Shown piece by piece: positions 10,761 to 20,843 of a stretch of DNA of 64,000 nucleotides (positions are counted from its first letter, which is position 1; every line of letters begins with the position of its first letter). A model generated the notes under the pieces. It ran no database searches, was not told the origin of the DNA, and saw nothing but the letters and a program-made list of their open reading frames with translations. This DNA is from Dactylellina haptotyla. Taxonomy: Eukaryota; Ascomycota; Orbiliomycetes; Orbiliales; Orbiliaceae. The position numbers were made by a program, and so were the translations under genes. Location of the stretch: contig CM062388.1 in assembly GCA_031310005.1 (NCBI GenBank), positions 62,001 to 126,000 on the forward strand, given 5' to 3'.

Positions 10761-13604
10761 CTAGGTGTTAGGAGCACTAGTTCCAAATCCAGCTTCGTCC
10801 TTCGCCTTCATCCACTTAACGTATGCTTTAAGCTCCTTATCTAGTACAGGATCATCGTCAGGTATTCTCCGCCACTCTTCGTCTCCCGGAGCAAACTGAT
10901 TCGGGTATACAGTCTGGGGCAGAGAAGGGTCGACCTCGGTATCCTTCTTAGGCTTGCTCCGTTCGCCCAAGGTGGTACCGTCTAAGAAGCCACCCTCACC
11001 GGGCTTCATAGAGAATATTCGCCAACTGTCGATCGCATACTTTCCACAGCCGTAGACACCCCCGATAATGCAGCCCCACTTTCTATCCATGCCCGTGGGA
11101 TCTTTCGGGCGATAGTCATTCCTCACCTTCCACGATGCAGGGCCTAGAGGCATTTTGTACGGATCCAACGAATGAAAATGGTGGGCCATCATCCAGACGG
11201 TCTTAGACCTGGTCGCCTGCAGCCCGAGAGGTTGGAACATGTCTTCCACGTCTTTTTGTGTTCCCCTGTTCAGAAGATCTTCCGGGGTCGGCCATCTTTC
11301 GATGAACTCCCGAAAGACAGGGATTGCGGTAGAACCTTTTGTCTTTTGGAGGAATACAACAGCTATGAGGAGATGGTACTGCAGCCAAGTAAATGATGTG
11401 TTAGACTAGAGCCCTCCACTTGAAAATTGCAACAGCGACTGCAAAGGCTCTAGAAAGACCGAGGAAGCTGGTGTGGCTCTCACAGGATTATGTCCCACTT
11501 CTTCTTGTATAAGCCCGAAATTTTCTGCGTCAAGCGGTGGGGGTACAATTATGGAAGTACCGGCTGGAACTCTTTTCGAGGGAGATACTGAGTTGGTGTT
11601 TAAAGCGCTTTCCGTCACACATTCCATAACCGACTGTTTCTCAGGATCATTCTTTGCTCTTGCTGGCTTTCTATTCTTCTTCTTCTCGACCGTGGATGAA
11701 GCTGGGTTTCGGTTTTCGATATCGCGTTCATCTGGAAGTTGATCACCTTTGTCGTCGCCAATAGTGGCGCAATCATTCGGAATAACTGAAGCAGATTCGG
11801 ATTTCCTAACTCTCTTCTGACTTCGAGATTCAGTCCCACTTCTCTTCCGCTTTTTCTTATTACTCAAGTCCTCAACGAGAACTCTCTCAGCTGGGTCTCT
11901 TTCGGGCGCCTGAAGTTTCTCCGTGGGCGGCTTTTCGGCGATTTCCTTCTTTTTATTGGCTTTGAGTTTCTTGTCAAGATGCTTTATTTTGGGGACGATA
12001 ATGGCTGGAATGGAAGAATCGACTGGGTCATCCGCTAATGGCGGAGATACTTGCCCTTCAGGCAGAGCTACCTTATCCCCCTTGGTCTCATTTTCTCTTC
12101 GCTTCTTACGCTTACGCTCTTTCCTTCGCCGCCGCCTCTCTTCCTTGCTCTCCTTCTTGGATACTTCCTGTCGGCCATCCTTCTTCTTCTCCGGCTCTTC
12201 GACAATGGTGACCTTTGTTTGCGATTTACTATCAACGTCACTCCTCTCCCCCGCCTCCTTGTCCTTTCTACGCCGACTTCTTTTCTTGCGTTTCGACGGG
12301 TCTTTCTCAGTAACGTCTGCCGACCCTGTACCAGACTGAGATGACGCGACCGCTTCCGGTGCATCATTATTGTGAGAACGCATTCCATCCGAGCTAGTCT
12401 CAAGTGGCGGATTCCAAGTTCCATAAACTCGAATATTCTCAATGACTTTATCGAGAGGAATATCGTTCTGGGGCGTTTTCTTCCGACTAAGATATCTAGC
12501 ATATTCGTTGAAATCGAAACTCTCACCGTACTTCGCGGTGTGATTGCGTTTGTCCTCATCACTATCGCTGAGAGCGTTGAGTCCCGAATCCAGGGCATCA
12601 GCGTCACTGGATTTAGAATTTTGATGGCGCTTCTGGGATGAGCTGCGGTGGGCTTTAGTACTTCTGACGGATTTCGGGGTTCCGATGTCCTTGTTGCCCG
12701 ACGCTTTCCGTTTGCTGGAAACCTGAGGAGGTGGCTCGTATAAGGGCATAGATTCTTCGCTTGGCTCCCTTTTAAGAACGATATCGGTGTGACTGTGGCC
12801 GCTCGCAGTTAATTCCTGAGCTTCTTGGTATTCGATCTTTACAGTACGAGACGCACGTGGCTCCTTCCGAGCTGATAAAACTGGAATCGCGACATGGTCG
12901 AGTACCTCTCTCCTCGGTGTTTTAGGAAGAGGTAGAGGGGGCTTAGGAGTAGATTCCGAGGTCGCTGTTTGAAGCCGCCGTGAAGACGAAGCTTTTAGAG
13001 GCGAAGGTGCAAAGTAGGGGCTTGTGTCCACGAAAGAAGTGTCAGATGACAGGCAGAATCGGCCCGCCCTGAGACTTTCCTTAAATTTCGTCGATTTTGA
13101 GAGCTCAAGTTTCTGAAAATTGGGAAGCGTGGGAAGGCCGTCATAGTCAGCCAAGGAACCGAGGCCGTCGGTGCTCAGCACTGCTTCCAATTCTGCCAAG
13201 TTTTCCTCCAGACTTTTAGCAAGCCCATCTCGTTGCTCCCCCTGGTCAGCCCAATGCTGTTTCTCCGTAACTTTTGAATGAGTACTGAAAAATGTCTCCT
13301 CGGCAAATGTTACATCATCTTCGTCTTCAGTCGCGGCGTTTGCAGGTTTCGGTGTGGGTTGTCTCTTTTTCCTTCGAGCGGTTGAGGGACTGGTGGTTCC
13401 ACCACGCTGGGATGGAGATGTCGGGTTCGAATCCAGCTCTTTCGATAAAGCGCCGTTTCTAATATGCCACCCGTACAATTTTGGCGGCGATTGGTAATCT
13501 TTCGCAAAATATTTTGATTTTCCATCCGGAGTGACAGAACTGTATGAATCCGTATCAACTTGGTCGATATCCGAGCTACCGGGACCTAAATCCCCGTCCG
13601 TCAT
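10761..13604 (-). CDS. MBD4-type HhH-GPD DNA glycosylase with long disordered N-terminal region
   Basis: Two exons: 13604-11484 and 11378-10761, giving 912 residues. The GTGAGA donor joins GLIQEEVGHNP to YHLLIAVVFLQKTKG, rebuilding the start of an HhH-GPD fold like human MBD4. Then follow STAIPVFREFIERWPTPEDLL, a helix-hairpin-helix-like GGVYGCGKYA and the catalytic region AIDSWRIF. The Asp, about residue 824, matches the MBD4 catalytic Asp; no catalytic Lys is seen, so a monofunctional glycosylase is expected, by family removing T or U mispaired with G. The end, LKAYVKWMKAKD, is also family-like. No methyl-CpG-binding domain is visible. Residues 1-700 are low-complexity, rich in Ser, Lys, Arg and Glu, with several NLS-like clusters (KKRKRS, RRRKDK). 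I chose the ATG at 13604 because the frame upstream has no ATG. The exon junction was found by frame and homology. Confidence 0.85.
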
Positions 13605-14298
13605 CGTATATACAATATTATATCTAACCAAAAACCCATTAGTCTCAATCTTATAACTCCAAGTCGCAAATATTGGATCGCTTACTTTTAAAGATCGATT
13701 ACTATGAACTCCAGAACAATGTCTGAGCCGATACAAACGAGAGGCACAGTCTCAAGGAGGTTGATGGGTGTAGGAAAGTAGAAGAGTGCGAACACCAGAT
13801 ATCTGCGATGTTAATATCAGGCCCCTCATTCTCTAATACGTCCTCCCTCCTCATTTTAATGTGATGAGCATCTGAGTGGCGGGGCAGCCAATGTAATTGA
13901 AGTTCGACGCGTTCTGAGAGGCTTCCCGGACCCGCGGTCACAGGTCATATTTCTTGGCACTCTGCACCCTCAACTCTTAGCCCCTGAGCCAAATATCAAA
14001 CCGCTTTTGGCAGCCTCCTAAATCCAACAAACAACAAATTCTGTCCAGTGTCACACGAAATTAAAAGGCTGATCTGGATGAATCCAATACATACGTGTAT
14101 CCAAGTGATGAAGGCTGGTAGGCTATTGATACTGGATTAAACATTGCATACATTTTAAGAAAAGGATAAGTCGCTAAATTACATTTAAGCTAAACTTCAG
14201 TGGCTACAAGTATAATGAATTCGAATAAACCGTACAAAGCAATTAAAAGTCAGCCTACGAAATGGAAATGTTTTCTAAAGGCTAAGCAGCTTGTAGCA
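13605..14298. other. Intergenic: promoter region of the DNA glycosylase gene
   Basis: A 694 bp spacer between two minus-strand genes. It is AT-rich toward 14050-14298, which is the 3' flank of the coiled-coil gene. No gene is supported. Confidence 0.5.
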
Positions 14299-15828
14299 TT
14301 AGCTTATCTTGCCTGTTTTAATAGCTGTACTCCAAGCCTGAGCTGATTTCCCTTTTTTGAAAACTTCATCCAGCGATAGATACTTAGCTTTGTCCTTAGG
14401 TTTTCGAATTGATGATGGGTTTAACTTTTTTATCGATGGTTTCGACTTCTGGGATAAAATCAGCTTAATAGCCTGATCTGCGATTTTTGGATCGGATTCC
14501 TCGCTGCCAGGCAGTTCTATATCTAATTGTTCAAAGGGTGGCTCGGTTGCTATATGTTCGTTACAGTCATCGTCCTCCAAAATGCTCGTGGGAGACAGTT
14601 GGCGAATGATTTGGCTATCCTCTTCGACTTTAACCGTAGCACCACCAGCTTCTAAATAATATGATTTCTGCTTCCTGATCCTTTTCTTCTTCTTCTTTTT
14701 GCTCGGAGTATTTGCCAGAATTTCTTCCACGTTCGTATCGAGCGGCGGGCAGGTAGCTCCATCTCCATCTGAGAATTGTTGAGAAGAGTAATATTTCAGT
14801 TGACTTTCTTCTAACTCGCGACAAATTTCCGCGCGTGCTTCACCCCATCCTTCCGGTTGCCCCAGAACTGTCGGTATATTTTGAGTGTATGGAATGACGT
14901 TGGGCGTAATAGATGCACCGGGTACCCAGATGGTTCTGTCGGTACTGCCAGAGGTGTTGATGAATGAAGTACCGCGCTTGCTTTTGTGTTGTGATTTGGT
15001 TGATAGCTTCGGGTTCGGGATGGACTCCTTCGGAATAGAACTGATCGTGTCCTCGAGTTCTTTGACTCGAGTATCTACACGTTCGGCGACAAGCTGGATA
15101 TCATTGGTAAACCCTTCTTTCATGCCCTTGAGCTCTGTCACTCGTTGCTTCAACTTTGTTGTCTCGTCTCTCAGATCGATCAACTCATCGGCTACGTTAT
15201 CCTGGCAATCCATCATCTGCTCAATGTTGAAAGTAGTCGCAATGGACACATTTTCTTTCATATCCTGGTAGCAGTCGTGTAAGGCCTTCAGCCGTGCCTC
15301 TGACCACTTCATGTACTTCTCGAATAACTTCATCCGCGAAACTAACTTCTCAACCACCAAAACAATATTTGTGGATTTGATGGTGAACTGGAAGCCTTCT
15401 GGGTCGTACTCCCAATTGTAGTCCTCCATCAGGGTGATCGTCTTCTCCTTGTAGTCCTGGAATTCGGTATATATCTGTGATAGATTGACGCCATCTCGCC
15501 GTTGTTTCCGCTCAACGCGGTCAAGTCGACGCTCGAAAGGGTGCTCTCGGAGGGTACCCAGTTTACCCTCCAGTAGCGAGAGCTCATATTTACAGTCGCA
15601 AGGGTGATCCGGATTGCTTTGTCGAAGTTTCGTTTCCAATGCCTGAACGCGTTCTTCTAATGTTCGTTGCTCCAAGGGTGGAAGAACAGGGTCCGCTGTG
15701 AGCGATTCAATCGACCAGGGTCTATACATTCTTCCGGCTGCCGACGAGAAATGCACCCGAGAGTATTCCAAAGCTAAGAGAGAGTATCGATAAGGCATCG
15801 GAACCATGTTTCGTCTAAGCAGGTGCAT
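14299..15828 (-). CDS. Coiled-coil protein of unknown function, possibly mitochondrial
   Basis: A single exon of 509 residues from the ATG at 15828; the frame extends upstream but without another ATG. The N-terminus is basic and amphipathic, with few acids (MHLLRRNMVPMPYRYSLL, then SRVHFSSAAGRMYR), and reads like a mitochondrial presequence with an R-x-F-S cleavage context. Two coiled-coil stretches follow (about residues 50-125 with EERVQALETKLRQ, and about 175-270 with DELIDLRDETTKLKQRVTELKG). The C-terminal third is charged and disordered, with a KKKKKKRIRKQK run that could instead be an NLS, so localisation is open. I recognise no family. It lies in the same orientation as both neighbours. 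Confidence 0.8.
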   Translation of the reverse strand: MHLLRRNMVPMPYRYSLLALEYSRVHFSSAAGRMYRPWSIESLTADPVLPPLEQRTLEERVQALETKLRQSNPDHPCDCKYELSLLEGKLGTLREHPFERRLDRVERKQRRDGVNLSQIYTEFQDYKEKTITLMEDYNWEYDPEGFQFTIKSTNIVLVVEKLVSRMKLFEKYMKWSEARLKALHDCYQDMKENVSIATTFNIEQMMDCQDNVADELIDLRDETTKLKQRVTELKGMKEGFTNDIQLVAERVDTRVKELEDTISSIPKESIPNPKLSTKSQHKSKRGTSFINTSGSTDRTIWVPGASITPNVIPYTQNIPTVLGQPEGWGEARAEICRELEESQLKYYSSQQFSDGDGATCPPLDTNVEEILANTPSKKKKKKRIRKQKSYYLEAGGATVKVEEDSQIIRQLSPTSILEDDDCNEHIATEPPFEQLDIELPGSEESDPKIADQAIKLILSQKSKPSIKKLNPSSIRKPKDKAKYLSLDEVFKKGKSAQAWSTAIKTGKIS

Positions 15829-16293
15829 AAGTACCTGCCGGCTCAGGGGGGTTCCAAGCTCGGACCCACTGGACCATCTCCACAGCAACACCTAACATGC
15901 CCAGCAACACCAAAGAAAGCCACCCAACTGATGTCATCACGCACTCTTCTAGATATCTATTTTAATTTAATGTTTTGGTTTTTTGCCAGGGAAGCAAAAT
16001 ATCAATTCGCAAATATTTGATATTTATATTTATGTGTCTTCTCCTGTATGGTGTTTCTTCCTTCCATTTTGGTGGTTTGGTACAACATTAGACGTACGAG
16101 ATGCTCAAACATATGTAAGAAAAGGAGTTGAAAATCAATATTCGATCTGGAGTCCTCTGATATCACATTTGGTTGCAATCGTGTAATTACACTAGAGCCA
16201 AGAAGAAACCCCCATATAGTAGAATTTGAATGTTTGGTAACTTTGATAGATTCGAAAAAAACGAAAGCGCAGCCTTGGGTCTCCTCTACTCAT
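15829..16293. other. Intergenic: promoter of the coiled-coil gene and 3' flank of the MACPF gene
   Basis: A 465 bp AT-rich spacer between minus-strand genes. I see no gene or distinct regulatory element. Confidence 0.5.
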
Positions 16294-19275
16294 TCAGAGA
16301 TACTCGACTGTTGAATTGTGTGATGTAGTCAGATCCTTCTCGTCATCGACACCATATTTACTGACCATTAGAGTAGACTTGTCGTGAAGAAATCGCTGCA
16401 CAAAGGCTACTGGCTGGTTGTTGTCATCCAATAAGGTAAGTTCTACTTCTGTGCCCTCCGCAATAAGACCTTCCTTCGATCGATTTCCCTTTTCTCTGAA
16501 TACCCACTTGGAGGCACGCGGACGGCGACAGTAGAACAAGTACCCAAAATACCAGTTATTATAGCTTCCATAGGTGTCCGCCGCCAGATATGCATTATGA
16601 AGCTTGTTATAGATGAAATATGGGTGGTTCAATTGGAGCTATAATCGTATTTTAGCAATTACCTCGGGTCTACACTAAGTGGGTGGATTGCATACCTGTG
16701 GCTTCGTATCGAGGACGGTTTCGACCTCAACCTCAAAATTGCACCCATCATCAAGTGAATGAATTCCGACATACTCTTCATAATTGTTAGTAAACGAATC
16801 TTCTCGCACACGCTGTCGTAGACTATTCATATGTCCGTTTACCCTTGCGGTCTCAAGTAAACTTGGACCAGCTTTGGATAGAAGCTCGTTTCCGTACTTG
16901 TCTAGAACGTCCTCTATATTTGAAATATATTAGCAGAACTGACTTAAACCGCTCGATTACGACAAGCAAATACATACTAAGACGCTTCCTTTCTTTTTCT
17001 TTGCGGAAACCGTAATACTCGTTCACTGCACCAGGTTGGTTGAGAGCTCGAAGACGGAACTTGCATGCTACGAGTTTTTTGGATGCTTCCATAATTGCTT
17101 CAAATTTTTGTGGAATATGAGCGTATCGTGGAAAGCTTCCAAGGAAATCGCCAATTGGCATTACATCTTTTTGCTAAATTAAAGGTGTCCTATTAGTGCG
17201 ATATTCCAATAGAAGATGGAGTGGACTCTGGAATTTAGGGTGCTCACGTTGATAACTCTCCAGTTCTTGAATGGCTTGACCGTAGGGCACCATTTTGGAG
17301 GACTAGATGGAGAATGGTCTATTAGGAAATGAACAGATTTATGAAATTCGCTGTGAGATTACTAACTTATTGCAAAGAATAGTGTCGCCACCCTGCGCTT
17401 CCCAAGAGAGAGCGCTGCTCATATTGCTACTCTGGTTATTCCTGGACTCCGCATCCTGGGTTTCACGGCTGTAGCTTGCCGAAGCCGAGAATGAGCCAGC
17501 GGAGAATGACGCGCTCGCCGCCACTTTCATAGCATTTGCCGTTTGAGCTGCAGATGATGATTCCGTGGAGGAGAATTGCTCCGAGGCAAAAAGTCTGCCT
17601 CCGAGCTGCACATTGGCAGAGAAGAAGTGACCTGTATTGATTGCGATCGAGATTTTTAAGTTAGTCTCTCTCTGGTAGTATCACCAAAATCACAACATTT
17701 GATATACGGACCGTAGTCATGATGGAACCTAATCAAGCTTTCTTCATCTTTCACTCCCTCCAATACCTCTTTACAATGATCGGTCAACTCCAAACCGCGA
17801 TGGTCCAAATGCAAAACTACTCTCGGAAACTGTGCGTAGTTAGTATTTCATGCCTATAATTATATTATCAGAATAGAGAATGGTTCGTACGTTGTAAGTT
17901 ATATTCATCGACCGCGTGGAGCTAGAAGATGATGAAGCAAGAGCACTGCTTTCGTTCTTACTAAATCCAGCCTTGACGGAAAGGCTAGCACCGAAAAGGC
18001 TCCCACCTCTAGAAAAATAATTAGCTTAATAACGGAAAGGCAATAACTCATGTGTCTTACGCGGAGGCTTCGATGTCCATCTGGGAGAAGGAACTCGCTG
18101 CCATACTGTTGGAGAGAGCACTCGCAGTCTCGTAGACATTCACATAGGAATCGTCTGTAGTGACGTAGTGTGGAATTCTGTATTCTTCCTAGTTTATGTT
18201 AATCGTACAAAGTTCGAAAAGCCAATTAATAAAGATCTTCAGTATTACCTGAACCTTGATCGATCCATCCGCCACGTCCAAGGGATCCATCTGCCTTGGT
18301 TTCAATTTGAAAGCTGCAATCGAGTAACAATATCAGCAACTGATCTCTAAATACTAGGTTTGGAGATAGTTACCAGGAAACGGAGCGCGATCAATTCTTG
18401 AAAACGATCTGCTCCCATTAGCATTCTTTGTAAACACGACTCTTTGGCCATTCAAAAAGTGTGTATTGCGAAGTACAATAGCCCAGTCTCGCTCGGACAT
18501 AGTAGCACCAGTGCTAATCGAATTGTAAGCCAAGAGTTATATATTGCATATATTGGTAAGGGATAGTACGACGTACACAACATCACCGCCGGTCTCAGCT
18601 TGATAATTCTCATGCTTATAGTTACTAGAAAGCTCTTTGAGGGTTGCTGTAAGCAATTCCGGCTTCTTCGCCTATAATCCGATGTCAGCTACGGGATGTA
18701 TTATAGCAGGTGTGCAAAAGGAAACAAACCACCAAGTCCATATCCAGCTTGCTTTCTAGCAAGGCTTTAGCTTGTTCGCTAAGTTCATTCTTTTTCTTCT
18801 CTTTGGGGGCATCGGTAGCCTCAAGGTAGATATCGTAAGTCGCAAGGTCAGTTTCATCTTTGGTATCCTTTTTTGGCTCTTCCTCGTCGCTCTTCGCAGC
18901 TGGACCCTGTGAGGAGTATGAAGTTGTAAGCTATAGCAATAGAGCTTGCATATATGCAGAAACAACCCACCTGGACTTGCCGTAGGTAAACTCCGAACTT
19001 GGTACTATCAACCATACGGGCCCCACTTTTCGTGCAGAATGCGAGTCGTGCCCTGTATAGCTTTTGTATTAGGATACCTCGTCCAATTGCCGTAGAAAGC
19101 AGCGTTATAAATACTTGTCGGAGTCGAGTTTTTTGTCTTTCACGATGTGATTCCGAATCACAGACAACTTGTCACTCGTCTCTATCTTTTCTTCAACACT
19201 GATGCAGTTGGTGAATTTTGATGACCCATCTGCTGGATTATAGATATTGACATTGAAAATTGCAGATTCCACCAT
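16294..19275 (-). CDS. MACPF (membrane attack complex/perforin) domain protein, cytosolic type
   Basis: Fourteen exons: 19275-19115, 19052-18971, 18906-18730, 18671-18577, 18513-18374, 18313-18249, 18188-18061, 18008-17891, 17829-17712, 17631-17367, 17302-17248, 17173-16978, 16913-16696, 16638-16294. They give 720 residues and every junction keeps frame. The MACPF core holds the signature-like YGHFF-x6-GG (residues 361-373), preceded by MDIEASAGGSLFGASLSV and followed by Ser/Ala-rich amphipathic stretches that in the family form the membrane-inserting hairpins. After these come GGDTILCN and CPTVKPFKNWRVIN, a pattern known from fungal MACPF proteins. The N-terminus (about 1-80) has no signal peptide and may be a small beta-rich domain; a Lys/Glu-rich linker follows. 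The C-terminal 115 residues look beta-rich with many aromatics. The exon 3 donor (GTTTGT at 18729) has an alternative three bases earlier. The family forms oligomeric pores; the substrate membrane here is unknown. Confidence 0.88.
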
Positions 19276-20843
19276 TGTATCGGCGGTGTGTACTTGAAGA
19301 TATAGCAGGGTAAAATGCTTAAGTTTGATTGCCTATATTTATTTATCTGGGAGAGAAGTCGATACTTAATGAAACATTATCCAAGAAGGTAGGGAAGTTT
19401 CGGGGCTTTTATAATCCTGAAATCACCCCAACTGTATTCCATCAAGCTATCGGCCGGATCACCGAATTCTATGATATTTTCTACAACACGGGTAGCATCC
19501 CCCAGACTAAGTTCCTCTATCATTTCTATTTTCCGGATTGGAAATTGAAAAAACCTTTTCCTGGCGGCTCCTCGTGATAGGGTGATTAGTAGGTGGGCTT
19601 GCGACCAAAGTCGCTTCGTATTTCCGTCAATTTCTCCTATGGTTTCTCAAGCTATGATGCATGGGTTGCATTGCATCTACCTGGCTCAGCTGAAAGACAT
19701 CTAAAGGAGGCACCTGAGAAAGCTCTTCCGGAAATGATCACCTCTACATCGGCTATTTGTGCTAGGTAGAACGAATGGACCTGAAAAGAGGACGGATTTA
19801 TATCGAGACGGAAGTTGTGGGGCTTTGTGAATGCATTTGCATCGGCAAGCGGTGCCAAGGATGGTGCGGATCTGATCTCGTATCGGTTAGGTCAATCAGA
19901 TTTCCGGGGTTGTTAGATCCCGCAAGCCAGCCGAAGCAAAACAAACACTACGATATAGCTCCGACGATCATATATTTTCGCGATTTTCATTGGCTTTGAA
20001 TCGCTCCGACTCCGAGAGTCCGCATCTATCTGCATGTTGGGCAGTGTAGGCAGCCCAGAATATTGCAAGAAATATTCGCGTCCACCAATATTACATTCTG
20101 CAGTATCTGGCCAATCAGGGGAAGAACGTGAAAAGAATTCTTTCTGAATGTTTGGGGCACTAGACACTCTTACAGTTAGACCCGATTTCAGCTGCACCTA
20201 GGAGATCTAGTTTTTTGACCAGATGCCTGTTGACGGAGAATATCACACGCGGGAGCAACCGATAGCGGTACCAGTAAAAAAACTTGCTTTCTTTGGGACT
20301 AGATATATCGCGTTGAATTCGGAAATGCGGGATTTTTCTTTCTTTCTTGTCACGTAGTATGCCGATCCAGTCCTTATGAACTACCGTGAAACAAGGATTG
20401 CATTGTGTTACTTTTATGTCGTTATATGCATTAGTAGACATGGTGGGACTTTCGTCATAATCTGGGAACGAATAGAGACGAAAACGAAACTGCTAGAGCA
20501 ATTATACGCAATAATATCTACATTGGCAACGAAATTACATGAAATTGTTCAGCTGGGTGGCTTTCCAAAAGCTGATTTCTCGGTTACGGCGAGATAGTTG
20601 CCGCCTTCCGCAGATAACTACCGAAACGGTTATAAAAAATTTAGACAATGGGTATTCTTTATTCGGCTGTGAAATCATATTGCATGTCACTGGCCTAGTT
20701 TAGCTATAATCAAGTTGTAGGATATCTTGTGATGGTAATCCCTTCGGTTTTTGTGGTCTCCCCTTCGAGACCGCATTGCGGTTATCATTCTCTCATCGGA
20801 CACAAGAAATTATATTGCTGCATTTCTTCTGGAGTGTTTCATA
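19276..20843. other. Intergenic: MACPF promoter and 3' flank of the trypsin-fold gene
   Basis: A 1.57 kb spacer. Frames up to about 90 codons occur but lack ATG starts or recognisable content. No repeats or RNA genes are seen. Confidence 0.5.

Noticed and set aside
13427-13437. Exact tRNA B-box (GGTTCGAATCC)
   Set aside because: It lies inside the DNA glycosylase coding exon; the flanks do not form a T-arm and no A-box sits at the right distance.
13605-13736. N-terminal extension of the DNA glycosylase ORF
   Set aside because: It begins at TTG and has no ATG before 13604; the sequence looks like 5' UTR.
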